DNA from: Pseudomonas sp. UBA5706
GTDB lineage: Bacteria > Pseudomonadota > Gammaproteobacteria > Pseudomonadales > Pseudomonadaceae
NCBI RefSeq assembly: GCF_002419965.1
Contig: NZ_DIHC01000041.1
Coordinates: 421 to 64,420 of the forward strand
Direction of reading: 5' to 3'
Length of the DNA: 64,000 nt
Below, one piece after another: positions 36,331 through 45,621 of the stretch. A program made the position numbers and the translations under genes. Each line of letters begins with the position of its first letter. The stretch's first letter is position 1. The notes under the pieces were generated by a model. The model searched no databases, was not told the DNA's origin, and saw nothing but the letters and a program-made list of their open reading frames with translations.

Positions 36331-37218
36331 TTAATTTCTCAACTTCATAGCGCGACTACGCCATTTTTTTATCGCGTCAGCTTCAAACTCTGTAACTACC
36401 ATTCCCGCAACTATCAGGCATGCACCCGCGAGATTGACCAGCGCTAGCCTGTCACCGCCTAAAAAGTACCCAAAGATCCCCCCAAATACGGGTTCCAGCA
36501 CCAAAATCAAAGCAATCCTTGCAGGCGACGAAGTTACCTGCGCCTTGGTTTGAACAAAATAAGCTGCGGCCGTTCCTAGGACGCCAATGATGATCACGGC
36601 AGACGTCGCCGAATAAGTTGTCGAAAGTTGAAAGCCGCCATCGAAGAAAGCCCATAGTAGTGACAACCCACCCACGACAGTGATTTGGACAAAAGCCAAC
36701 ACCGCTGCATCCACTCTCTTACTCACGTCGGACAATACAATGATATGCAGCGCCGTAAAGATTGCGCACACCAGCACCAAAAGATCGCCGTAATGGATAG
36801 CCAAACCTCGAAGCGTCAACAGCGCCAGCCCTACTGTGGCGATAGCGCCACCTAGGGCTTGGTTGTAGGTTGGCTTGGCTTTCAAGATCAGGAAAGCGAA
36901 TAGCGGTGTAAAAACAATAGCAAGCCCGGTAATAAAACTGGCATTGGAAGCAGTCGTATATTTAATACCGCTTGTTTGAAACGCGAATGCAAAAAATAAC
37001 GCAACCCCCGCCGCCCCCGCTTGCAAATAATGAGAGACCGATAGATGTGCCAGGCGGTTATACACGAAAGGAATCATGACCAACGCGCCGATGAGGAACC
37101 TCAGCGCATTGAAAGACGGCGCGTTCACCTCCTGCAAAGCAAGATGGATAGCCACAAATGACCAACCCCAAAGTGCCGTTATGAGCACAAGTGCCAAAGC
37201 CCAGTATTTCCCACTCAT
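36331..37218 (-). CDS. EamA/DMT family transporter
   Basis: 295 residues with 10 membrane helices in two EamA repeats (WALALVLITALWGWSFVAIH; second repeat begins near GDLLVLVCAIFTALHIIVLS). Start at the ATG at 37218 preceded by AGGGGAGA; the frame is open 54 codons further but without membrane pattern. Likely a metabolite or drug exporter. Lowish GC. It lies just outside the island boundary. Confidence 0.87.
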   Translation of the reverse strand: MSGKYWALALVLITALWGWSFVAIHLALQEVNAPSFNALRFLIGALVMIPFVYNRLAHLSVSHYLQAGAAGVALFFAFAFQTSGIKYTTASNASFITGLAIVFTPLFAFLILKAKPTYNQALGGAIATVGLALLTLRGLAIHYGDLLVLVCAIFTALHIIVLSDVSKRVDAAVLAFVQITVVGGLSLLWAFFDGGFQLSTTYSATSAVIIIGVLGTAAAYFVQTKAQVTSSPARIALILVLEPVFGGIFGYFLGGDRLALVNLAGACLIVAGMVVTEFEADAIKKWRSRAMKLRN

Positions 37219-38178
37219 CAGGCAATCTCCCCTGTATTTAGCAGGAAAAGACCGGATATGGAAAACAAGATATCCAAAGCTTTGTAAGACGAAGGGGCTG
37301 GCTTGGAAAAACAATACGAGTATTTCAGCGCAATGGTGCCGCGCACTTCGACCGCAGTAGACAGGGTTATCATCAAACAAGGTATAGGTGTAGCAATCAT
37401 GACCGCTCCTAGCCCCATGCTTATACCGAGCATGAGGAGAGGTTGTTTGTAGCGGTACCTGCGACCAAAGCTAGTCAATTAATCAAAAAACGGCAACGTT
37501 GGATGCTGGATTTATATAGAACTTTTAGTTATATAAAGCGCAGTGCAAGGCCCTTTATATCAGAGTAAGTCACGCTCGTTCGACGGAACACATCGCACGC
37601 AAATTCAGAAACGTCTGCCTGCAACGTGAGTGCGTGACAATTCAGAAGTCTTGAGTTCGTTGGACCAATCCGTGGAGAATCCTTCAACCATTCCAGGGTG
37701 TTACCTCGTACGAAACTCCGCCCATTTCGTTGCTTGTTACGTGAAGCGTAACAACATAAAGACCCGCATCTCTGCGAGCCCTTGTTTTGTATGGTGCGGC
37801 ACCAGGAGTCGAAACAGTTTTTAACTATCTGATCTACCAATCTTTTACTTATATGTGATGGTCCGTCTATCCCTAAAACTATCCCGGCACCCGGGCTCGC
37901 TAAGCATTGATCGAGAGGGGAAAGCCAGAGTGGGACCGATTGCCCTCAATGCGTGGCTGCCTCTCATGCTTTCCTGAATCTGGGGGCGCGTTCTCCAACT
38001 ACGATAAGCGACAGCTCACGATGAAAGGCTACCGTTGTTAGACGGCCGCTATCGGCCACGAGCGGACGGTCGCCGCTCCGAAATTGAGGGGTACTCGCGA
38101 GCTGCGCGCCCTCTATTCGTCCATTCTATCTACTATTTAGAGGTGCCATTGGCATATGCCAGAAACGCTTGTCAGGCG
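37219..38178. other. island left junction, no gene supported
   Basis: About 960 bases without a supported gene. It holds the partial tRNA-Thr copy at 37787-37813, preceded (37765-37787) by a degenerate hairpin that looks like the original tRNA terminator. Positions 38045-38074 carry a spacer motif (gctatcggccacgagcgg) that recurs in degenerate form at 42052 and 45488. Confidence 0.6.
37787..37813 (-). repeat. attL: 3' fragment of tRNA-Thr
   Basis: 27 bases matching positions 49749-49776 of the intact tRNA-Thr region with a single missing C (gtgc-ggcacc versus gtgccggcacc). It includes the T-arm 3' side, acceptor 3' strand and CCA. With the integrase beside the intact tRNA, this marks the far end of an island. 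Confidence 0.88.
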
Positions 38179-38781
38179 TCAATAATAAGAAACGTCAGCA
38201 TTGACATCAGTAGATACACGTTTAATTGACACTCTGCCAACTGACTTCCTATCAGTGTAATATTTTCCTGAAAGCATAAGCGCTGAGCCATCCTCAATAA
38301 CGTCAAAAATTGTCGAGCCTACATAATCTCCCCAGGAGGGATTCTTTGGCGTAGATCGGTAAACATAATAGAGCTTTTTTTTATTTAACTCTACCGTTGG
38401 CGTCGTTTCGAGCGTTACAGATTTAACTGTTTCGCCATGCATATCTATTTCAGTGACTAGAAGGGCTTGCCTTATAATAGCTCTTACCTCAAAACTCTTC
38501 AGGTCTTCTGTAATTACTTGGCCAAGCCAGACACCATTTAAATCCGGATAAAGGTCCTTTTTGAAAACTCTGGCTATAAACCAGATTTTCCGAGAAATGA
38601 ATGGCGATAACAACATAAACATCACCAGCGTGGATGCGGCAGTCGAGATCGTTGTGAGCTTAAAGATGCTTATGTCGGCATTAGTTAGATTTTGTACAAG
38701 AATGTATACTGCAACGGCAATGGAAATGGATGTCAGAACTACGGCTTTTAACAGCAAATCAAATCTAACTACCCTAAACAT
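38179..38781 (-). CDS. optE: two-TM beta-barrel effector (OptE/Cap15-like)
   Basis: 200 residues. Two N-terminal membrane helices (about 9-30, LLLKAVVLTSISIAVAVYIL; and about 42-64). A soluble domain rich in beta-strands then starts at DLYPDLNGVWLGQVITEDLK and ends RVSIKRVSTDVNADVSYY. This is the 2TM-beta layout of Cap15-type CBASS effectors and of OptE in Panoptes systems, which disrupt the inner membrane when released from or triggered by a cyclic nucleotide. It is 8 bases after the mCpol gene, so OptE is the better name. Low-GC codon use. Confidence 0.75.
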   Translation of the reverse strand: MFRVVRFDLLLKAVVLTSISIAVAVYILVQNLTNADISIFKLTTISTAASTLVMFMLLSPFISRKIWFIARVFKKDLYPDLNGVWLGQVITEDLKSFEVRAIIRQALLVTEIDMHGETVKSVTLETTPTVELNKKKLYYVYRSTPKNPSWGDYVGSTIFDVIEDGSALMLSGKYYTDRKSVGRVSIKRVSTDVNADVSYY

Positions 38782-38789
38782 TTTTTGAC

Positions 38790-39152
38790 CTATTTAAGCG
38801 CATTGAAGTCCGAAAGTTTATTCTTTCCATTGCTTTTTGAGTTTAACAAAGCAATATATGCTTCTCTCAAGCTAGAGCCAACACCTGCTGAAAAAGTGAT
38901 TCCATGTGTGGTGCATGAATTTATCCTGATGAACAGCTCTTCAAAATTGCAGTCAGTGTTTGTTCTCGCAACAACGCCATCAGCAGCTCTAAAAATCACA
39001 TAAAACCCATTTAATTCTAACAGAGTCGCAATTTTTAAAGTAGACTCCTCTATTTGCTTGCTGATTAAATTTAGCTTATTTTCATCATTCCAAAGATAGC
39101 AAGATGTTATTTTGTTTCCTATGTCGTCGCCATCAATAGATATATATTTCAA
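38790..39152 (-). CDS. optS: minimal CRISPR polymerase mCpol (OptS)
   Basis: 120 residues, a single Cas10/GGDEF-like palm domain. N-terminal metal-binding strand YISIDGDDIGNKI, then a GVVARTNTD strand and the family signature FSAGVGSSLREAYIALLNSK followed by NGKNKL. mCpol proteins make cyclic dinucleotides; in Panoptes the product keeps the membrane effector off until a phage sponge removes it. The start is a TTG whose TTGA overlaps the stop of the upstream small ORF, so its translation is probably coupled. Confidence 0.8.
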   Translation of the reverse strand: MKYISIDGDDIGNKITSCYLWNDENKLNLISKQIEESTLKIATLLELNGFYVIFRAADGVVARTNTDCNFEELFIRINSCTTHGITFSAGVGSSLREAYIALLNSKSNGKNKLSDFNALK

Positions 39153-39352
39153 AGTAGTAGCTCGCTCTGCTCAGGCACTAGATCAGTGATCATATCATGG
39201 TTTTTAGCGTTGATCCGAGACTCTGAAATCGACGCCAATGGGCAGCGAAGGAAACCAACAGCATTGGGGCATTTTGGCGCCCCAATTACCGTAACCATGG
39301 CCATGGTATCGCCATGAAATGGGATCACAAATACTTTATAGTAATTCGGCAA
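39149..39352 (-). CDS. small ORF between capV and mCpol, unknown
   Basis: 67 codons from a TTG at 39352, or 52 from the ATG at 39307 (MAMVTVIGAPKCPNAVGFLR). No family recognised. Reality is supported by its 4-base TTGA overlap with mCpol and its position 18 bases after capV in one operon. It could be a new accessory protein, a truncated gene, or merely a translational bridge. Confidence 0.45.
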   Translation of the reverse strand: MPNYYKVFVIPFHGDTMAMVTVIGAPKCPNAVGFLRCPLASISESRINAKNHDMITDLVPEQSELLL

Positions 39353-39370
39353 CCGAGTAGTCCAAGGAGT

Positions 39371-40324
39371 CTAGGATTCTGTTAGATACGACCTAAGGAT
39401 TTTTTCACGCTGCGAGAAGGAGTCTCGGCCGCGTTGAAATAGTATGTCAAGCTTATCGAGATTATGCTCCAACAAATCAGTTGCCATATGAGGCTCAGTA
39501 AACGAGTCGCTAATTCTTACTGTTTCAATATCGTCAAATAGTATGCTTCTTAACTGATCCATAGACTGGGTGTTAATTTCTAATGTCTTCTGGAGCAGGC
39601 GAACGCTAACTAGGCGACTGATAAGTCTTTCAACAATTGAGCCTTTGGGTTTCGGATAAAATCCAACCCCGACACTTACAACTCGAATGTCAGATTTTGA
39701 TTTATTCAGACTTTTAACTGCGTCAGCGATGGCGTACAAGGTCGGGTTGTTTGCGCAAAAACCGCCATCTATCAGTTGAATCTTCTCTCCGAGGCTTGTG
39801 TGAACGGTGGTGGGTTCAAAAAAAGGAAAGGCGGAGCAAGATGCTCTGATTGCATCTTTGATTGGCACACCGAAGCCTGGAACAAAGCTGGCCTGCCGTC
39901 CGTGAGCCTGTTTCGGGTCACTTTTAAAAATCATTGGGCGTTCTTGAATCCAACGAGAGGCAACAACCCCGAGGCCTGTTTGAACATCATGAAATGTTGC
40001 GTCCCCAAATACCTCCTCAGCCAATTTTGAAAGTGATGCAGTTCGGCCGGAGCGCGAGTTGTGCTTCATGACCTTCGGAACATGCTCACGATACAACTCT
40101 AAAATATAATCAACCTCATATCCAAGTGCAATTAAAGAGGCAATGATCGAACCGGTGCTTGTCCCAAATACTAAATCAAAGGTCTGATGAAGTTTCTTGC
40201 CAGTCAGAGATTCGATTTCCTTAAGCACTCCTAGGCTATAAAAACCTTTAGCGCCCCCTCCATCTAAAGAGAGGATCCTGAATGGCCGCTTTGTTAAATC
40301 CTGCCTCTCGTTGTCAGTCATCAT
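39371..40324 (-). CDS. capV: CapV-like patatin phospholipase (CBASS effector)
   Basis: 317 residues from the ATG at 40324 (AAGG about 11 bases upstream; the frame is open from a TTG at 40354 abutting the CD-NTase stop). Patatin hallmarks: oxyanion loop DGGGAKG at 21-27, nucleophile elbow GTSTG with S56, and catalytic Asp in DGGFCANNP at D186. In CBASS, CapV is activated by the cyclic nucleotide of the adjacent CD-NTase and degrades the inner membrane. Confidence 0.88.
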   Translation of the reverse strand: MMTDNERQDLTKRPFRILSLDGGGAKGFYSLGVLKEIESLTGKKLHQTFDLVFGTSTGSIIASLIALGYEVDYILELYREHVPKVMKHNSRSGRTASLSKLAEEVFGDATFHDVQTGLGVVASRWIQERPMIFKSDPKQAHGRQASFVPGFGVPIKDAIRASCSAFPFFEPTTVHTSLGEKIQLIDGGFCANNPTLYAIADAVKSLNKSKSDIRVVSVGVGFYPKPKGSIVERLISRLVSVRLLQKTLEINTQSMDQLRSILFDDIETVRISDSFTEPHMATDLLEHNLDKLDILFQRGRDSFSQREKILRSYLTES

Positions 40325-40354
40325 GAATGATATTACCTTGTGAGTCGCATCCAA

Positions 40355-41482
40355 TTAATCAAATACCGTATCCGCGACAATGCGGTGTTCAAGAATGCTA
40401 GTATCGATAACGGCATTCCAAGGCTCGATCTCTTTGGCGACGGAGAGCGAAAGTTCTTGAAGCTCTTGTCTTAACAAAATTAAAGCCGGTAACCTTGCTG
40501 GAGTATCGAAGATTTTCCGAGTGCCATTCGGGACTGTGAGCGAGTTTCGATATTCGGGGGCTCCGATCAAAAACGTGAAGAAAGCCTCGACTCTTAGGAC
40601 CAAAGCAACACGCTGATAAACTGGTACATTAAGGCGTTCACCCATATGGTAAGCTAACGCAGTCAAGTCGTAGCTAGATAAACCTTTCGCAACCTTCTTG
40701 TCGGCCTCTTCCATATCTGAAACCAGGGTCTTAAGTAGCCGGATTACACACTTAACATTTCCTGAATAGCGAGAATCCTTTAGATTCACCTCTTCAATGT
40801 GCTTAAATGGGAAATTTGTTATGAACCCATCGTCAGACTTACTATAAATTTTGATTCCGCGATCAGCTTGGTTTCTTGTACGCTGGTAACCAACACTATC
40901 AAACCAAACGGCAGGGACTATATCTACTGGAACTCGTAGACTTCCTCCTTCCATGGCAATAGATTTGTCATTACTTTTGACATCTACAGCAGGGAAATTC
41001 TCAGGAAGAATTATTTCAGATTTTTTACGGATATCTTTTATTATCTGCAAAAGAGACCGAGAGTCGCTAGCGGCCACATACGCAGTTGAACTAACGCGGG
41101 GACTTTCTACGAACAACGTCTCACGCTCGACGATGAGCATATCAACGTCAGAGGCACCTTTAATATGTATGTTTAACGCCACTGATCCTTGGAGTACCCC
41201 AGTTACTCTCTCGCCCCGAGCCTCAAGAGATTTTATTAGACTGTCGGCGACTCGCTGGCCCTCGCCTTTAGAAATTTCTGTACCACGCTTAGACACTGGC
41301 GCCATCGCGCCGACCACATATCTTATACCTGTCGACTCCTTCAGACCTTCATAACTTTCGAATGACTCGTTGAGAGACTTTGAAAGTGATCCGGTGACTG
41401 AGTCAAGAGTAACTCCACTACTAGCTAAGTCATTGAAAGCTCGGCGCTGTCTGAGTGAGTTGAGTCTGCGATTAAAGTCCAT
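40355..41482 (-). CDS. CD-NTase, cyclic oligonucleotide synthase (CBASS)
   Basis: 375 residues of the polymerase-beta-like nucleotidyltransferase superfamily. Active site: G99-S100 in LQGSVALNI, metal ligands D112 and D114 in GASDVDMLIVE, and third Asp D187 in RVPVDIVPAVWF. A helical C-terminal domain follows. Next to a patatin effector it forms a type I CBASS core (no Cap2/Cap3 ubiquitin-like genes seen). The clade and exact product cannot be assigned by eye. First gene of the five-gene defence operon. Confidence 0.85.
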   Translation of the reverse strand: MDFNRRLNSLRQRRAFNDLASSGVTLDSVTGSLSKSLNESFESYEGLKESTGIRYVVGAMAPVSKRGTEISKGEGQRVADSLIKSLEARGERVTGVLQGSVALNIHIKGASDVDMLIVERETLFVESPRVSSTAYVAASDSRSLLQIIKDIRKKSEIILPENFPAVDVKSNDKSIAMEGGSLRVPVDIVPAVWFDSVGYQRTRNQADRGIKIYSKSDDGFITNFPFKHIEEVNLKDSRYSGNVKCVIRLLKTLVSDMEEADKKVAKGLSSYDLTALAYHMGERLNVPVYQRVALVLRVEAFFTFLIGAPEYRNSLTVPNGTRKIFDTPARLPALILLRQELQELSLSVAKEIEPWNAVIDTSILEHRIVADTVFD

Positions 41483-42506
41483 TTATTTCTCAGTAATAAT
41501 TAATATATTGTTTAAGTCGTCGAAGCAATCCTCTCAGGAGCTGTCGCTTTGCTTCAAGAGTAGGAGTCGAAACTCACGACTTCTCTGGTCGTTTCTGCGT
41601 ACCTCTTGGGTTGACTTCTGCTCTCCTTGACGCTCTGTGCTAGGCATCCGGCTTTCGAAAAATTGTGTGCCTAAGCTGGTCTGATCAGCGAGCGTTTCAG
41701 AATCTCACGACGTTTGCGTATGAGCAATAGGCCAGTACGCTCGTTAATGCTACCGCCCCCCGTTCTCACCACTTTCAGTACCGAAACACATAGCGTATCG
41801 GCGTTCGCACACGTGACATCGGCAGTTTTTCACGCAGTGCAGGGGTTAACGCCTCATCGGGTTTGATAGGGTTCCTGACATGTTTCGCCCTCATCCATCT
41901 TTACCCCTTGTCTCCTGTAGCACGCATATCTGTAGGGCACATATTGTCTTGCGTCACCATGTGCAGATCGCCGATGAGCATCCTGTGTTTTAAGCCGACA
42001 CACGCCGGCTGAATATGACCGTTGACTCAGGACCAACTGCCCTGAGCGAACGGCAGCTATGGGTCGAGAGCCGCCAGCGGGTTGCATACAAAGAAAATTG
42101 CTACATGAACGCTACGCGAATGGTCCCGGCGACGGGCCCCCTGCGCGTGGGATGGGTTGATTGGCTGGTGGTCATCACTCTCACCCTCCGCTGGATTGAA
42201 TCCGTTGCGTAACCTAGGAGTCGCGCGACATACTCCGGGTTAGATTCCGAGTCTGCGGGGAATTAGGCGCAGCCAGCTGCTCGTCCAGATTTCCCACGCT
42301 AGAGCGATCAGCCGATCCCTGAGGAGAGTAGCCTGCAATAGATCCATCCAGGCAAAGATGATCATCGCGACATCGGTTTAAGCTTCGACTTATCAAAAAA
42401 ATCGAATACAATTGGCGTATGTATGGCGGCAATTCGTTGGTTGCGCGGATCACAGCAAGCATTCAGTAATGCGTGGCGAAACTTTTGATATTTAGGGGTT
42501 GCACTA
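41483..42506. other. divergent intergenic region between two defence operons
   Basis: About 1 kb separating the CBASS operon start from the SIR2 operon start. Only short unsupported frames are present. The sequence is GC-richer than its flanks, and 42052-42077 contains the recurring spacer motif (gcagctatgggtcgagagcc). Both operon promoters must lie here; I cannot define them. Confidence 0.5.
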
Positions 42507-44144
42507 ATGTTAGCACCGGAATCAAGATTTCAATCTGATGCAGTTATATCAGCGTGGAAGTATATTTGTCAGCTTCGAGTACAGTTACAGAAAAACAAGG
42601 CTAGCTTAGTGTTAGGCGCTGGCATTAGCTGGGATCTAAAGCTTCCCTTATGGGGAAGTCTAATTGATAGGATAAAGGCCGCGATGCAACCGAATGCAGC
42701 TGAAGCGATGTTGGTTTCGGATGCGCCAGGCAAAGCAGCTTTAGTTTTGTTTGAGATTTTTTGCTCTTATAAGAAAGCAGAGATTGAAAGTGGGGGATTA
42801 TATGCTGACTCGAATTTGGTTGAGCGTAAGATTCTATCCGACTGGCGTGAATTGATACATGCGGCATTATATAGCGAGACGAAGGATGGTGGCCGTCGAA
42901 AAACCATTAGCGATCACCCTTATTTTGGTGAAATGATAGCTTTTATTAAGCAGTCGGAGCTGACTGTTAACTATAATTTTGACGATTATATTGAGTTTGG
43001 GTTGTCATGCGCGGATCTTAATCCGACTAGTAATGAGCGCCCGTATCAAACGATCTGGTCACATCATGCTCAGTTCACGAAGGACAAATGCGTAATTTAT
43101 CATCCTAACGGTTTTTTGCCATTTGATAAGAAAAAGTTTCAAAGCGAGAATCTGATATTTTCGGATGGTGCTTTTGCTGATCAGCTACTTGACGGGATTG
43201 GTGGAGGTCTTTCAACACTGCTACATGTTTTGACCAAAAAAACTAGCATCTTGCTAGGGCATTCACTTACGGATTCGACTTTATTGCACCTGTTGCGCAA
43301 GGCTGCAACTATAAGCCCAGGGAACTATAACTACTTCATCAGATACATGAGGGATGATGAAATACTTGACAACCAATCAAAGGCGGCCATTTTTGAGGCC
43401 AACTTCAACAACTATAATTTGATCACTTTGTTTTTTAAGAATTCAGAAATTAAAGAATTTTTGAACGCCATAACTCTCCCACAAGACGAGTTCCTGTTGG
43501 AGTCTGATGTACTTGGTCTGCCGACAAAATATTGTTACTACATGGTCGGTTCAATCGGCATTGGAAAGTCGACAGTTTTGAGCCAATTTGGGAATCTGAT
43601 TACCCTCGATGAGTGGTTTGACGAACGCCCTACTGAGATGGCGAATGCCCCTGATCACCTGTCCACCCATAAAACCATGACAATTGACTCATGGACAAAC
43701 CAGCAGTTTGGCAAGAAAAATAACTACTTGGCTACCAAAGCAGTGGGTATATTTATTATTGACCGCTCACCTATAGATCCGCTGACGTTTGTTGTAGACG
43801 TAACTGTCGAGGAAAGGGCCCGTTCGATGCTGAGTCAGGGGATTAGACCTGGTAAGTCATCTAGAACGATCCAAAGCGGGGAAGTGATCCACATGGTTGG
43901 AGATCCTAACGAAATCTGGTCGAGATTAATCACTAAGAGAAAGGAAACCAGTTGGCCTCCCGAGAAAATAGAAAAGCTTCAATGTAAGAGCTTAGAACTA
44001 TACGAGCCTTTGAAGCCCAGAATTATTCATTCTACCAGTCGAAAGGAAGTAGATATTATACGTGACGTCGCTAAAATAATTTTTTCTTCTGCGTATTCTC
44101 CAGCGGATTTGGACTCTGAGATGAGGAAGATTGCCAATGCATAA
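42507..44144 (+). CDS. SIR2-like / P-loop fusion protein, putative defence effector
   Basis: 545 residues. N-terminal SIR2_2-type domain: NAD-binding LVLGAGISWDLKLPLW (GAGIS at 37-41), VNYNFDDYIE with N155, YHPNGFLPF with a candidate catalytic H199, and ILLGHSLTDSTLLHLLR at about 248-264. After residue 340 a P-loop domain starts: YMVGSIGIGKST with G348-K354-S355, then LDEWFDERP as in deoxynucleoside/NMP-kinase-like folds. SIR2 domains in defence proteins deplete NAD+. AGGGG is 8 bases before the ATG. Its stop overlaps the next gene by 8 bases. Low GC, inside the island. Confidence 0.75.
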   Translation: MLAPESRFQSDAVISAWKYICQLRVQLQKNKASLVLGAGISWDLKLPLWGSLIDRIKAAMQPNAAEAMLVSDAPGKAALVLFEIFCSYKKAEIESGGLYADSNLVERKILSDWRELIHAALYSETKDGGRRKTISDHPYFGEMIAFIKQSELTVNYNFDDYIEFGLSCADLNPTSNERPYQTIWSHHAQFTKDKCVIYHPNGFLPFDKKKFQSENLIFSDGAFADQLLDGIGGGLSTLLHVLTKKTSILLGHSLTDSTLLHLLRKAATISPGNYNYFIRYMRDDEILDNQSKAAIFEANFNNYNLITLFFKNSEIKEFLNAITLPQDEFLLESDVLGLPTKYCYYMVGSIGIGKSTVLSQFGNLITLDEWFDERPTEMANAPDHLSTHKTMTIDSWTNQQFGKKNNYLATKAVGIFIIDRSPIDPLTFVVDVTVEERARSMLSQGIRPGKSSRTIQSGEVIHMVGDPNEIWSRLITKRKETSWPPEKIEKLQCKSLELYEPLKPRIIHSTSRKEVDIIRDVAKIIFSSAYSPADLDSEMRKIANA

Positions 44145-44646
44145 AAAAATGAGTTTGTACCTTGCCGCTCCACTTTTTAATGACATGGAGCTAAACTATA
44201 ACGCTAATCTAAGAGATGCTTTATCACCATTTTTTAATGTTTTTTTACCTCAGGAAGATGGCCTGTTATTACGGGAGATTGTGGATGCCGGTGTCCACGA
44301 GGAGGTTGCGTCGAGAATGGTTTTCGACGCTGATATCCAAGCAATGGCAGAGGCCGATATAATATTGGCCGTGCTCCATGGGGCGCATATAGATGAAGGT
44401 GTGGCCTTCGAATTGGGTTATGGCTTTGCCCATGGAAAGCGTTGTATTGCATTGCAAGAGGACATTCGGCAAGCGCTGCCCACTGGAAACAATCCAATGA
44501 TCAGCCAAAGCTGTGAAAGAGTATTTAATTATAAGCAAGACCTTCTTGCATGGCTTGGAAGTAATTTTTCAGCCAACTTTGTCTCAGTAAGAAATGAGTC
44601 GCAACCGGTTGAAAATTTAATGTGCCTGACAAACACAAACTTGTAG
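44137..44646 (+). CDS. nucleoside 2-deoxyribosyltransferase-like protein
   Basis: 169 residues. Family pattern: LYLAAPLFNDMELNYNANLR at the N-terminus, FFNVFLPQEDG, VFDADIQAMAEADIILAVLH, then DEGVAFELGYGFAHGKRCIA. E92 (in AFELGY) occupies the catalytic Glu position. Family members transfer or release deoxyribose from nucleosides; retron-Eco1-type effectors with this fold act on NAD-like substrates. ATG at 44137 with AGGAAG 7 bases upstream, 8-base overlap with the SIR2 gene, so the pair is one unit. Confidence 0.8.
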   Translation: MHKKMSLYLAAPLFNDMELNYNANLRDALSPFFNVFLPQEDGLLLREIVDAGVHEEVASRMVFDADIQAMAEADIILAVLHGAHIDEGVAFELGYGFAHGKRCIALQEDIRQALPTGNNPMISQSCERVFNYKQDLLAWLGSNFSANFVSVRNESQPVENLMCLTNTNL

Positions 44647-45150
44647 CGCCGGGTAGTAGTGCTGCTTAGTTGCAAGGCGACGTTGACAATTGTCTGACTA
44701 GCCCGGTCAAACGTCAAGCTGGTCGTTAGGCGTTCTTTTGTATCGATTACCAATACCCTTCTGGATTGGTCGAATATACAGCTGTTTTTGATTCATCGAG
44801 GACGATGGCGAGCTGAGTGGAAGAAAAAATACGCTCCTAGTTTGGATTGGCTCGCTCGGATGTTATGTATGGCACGTTTTCGCCCAGCTTGGACCATATG
44901 CAGACAGTCAGCGTTGGGGGCAGGAGTTGGCCAGGAGCGGTCAGTTAGGTTCGCTTAAGAATTTGGCTTGTAGAGGCTTAGCCTTAGGCGGTAGAAGCCT
45001 GAAGGCGAAAGCTAAGGGAGCCGGTTACCCCTCAAACCGATGATCACTGTAATAGTGGCAAAAATTTTGGAAATACTGATGCTCGGCGTGCAATCTGAAT
45101 GCATAGGCAATTAGGTCGTCACATCAGTATCTGCCCGCTCAGGAGATTTT
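44647..45150. other. island spacer, nothing recognised
   Basis: 504 bases after the SIR2/NDT operon. No supported gene, RNA or clear repeat. Confidence 0.5.
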
Positions 45151-45414
45151 ATGGCTAGGTTACTCTTGCAACTGACATACGACTGCAATACCGATTTACC
45201 TCAAAAATTCTGGCTAACGCGTTCACACTTAAAAACTCTTTTGGAGATGCTGGAGAAAGGCAAACCAAGCAGGCGAAAAATTGACACTAACTACTTTCAA
45301 TACAATGGTTTTTCCTTGGGATTCAACTCATCTAAAGAGAATGCCGGTAAATACGGATTTGAAGAAAACCCTGCTGAAATCAAGCAAAAAATAAAAGGGC
45401 TATTGCTAATCTAG
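45151..45414 (+). CDS. small hypothetical protein, 87 aa
   Basis: Start supported by CAGGAG 5 bases before the ATG. Lys/Asn-rich, mixed alpha/beta (LLLQLTYDCNTDLPQKFWLT; SHLKTLLEMLEKGKPSRRKI; YFQYNGFSLGFNSSKENAGK). No family recognised. AT-rich like the defence genes. Confidence 0.6.
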   Translation: MARLLLQLTYDCNTDLPQKFWLTRSHLKTLLEMLEKGKPSRRKIDTNYFQYNGFSLGFNSSKENAGKYGFEENPAEIKQKIKGLLLI

Positions 45415-45621
45415 CTCGGTCACGCTAACAAAGTATATTTTGCCGTTCGAGTGACCGCTTCTGACCATTCTAATTGCTGTCGCTGCTAGGAGCTATGGGT
45501 GAAAAGTCGCACTCCATGGCAGGCAGCTTTTGGCCGATATCTGCCATTAGCAATCGGTGGCATTCGATCAAAAGCGGTCAATCAAATATATCTAAAGAAC
45601 AAGTGGCAACTCAGTGCCTGA

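Noticed and set aside
37218..37478. 86-codon frame ending exactly at the EamA transporter start
   Set aside because: No Shine-Dalgarno or family signal; the stop/start overlap is likely chance in the leader.
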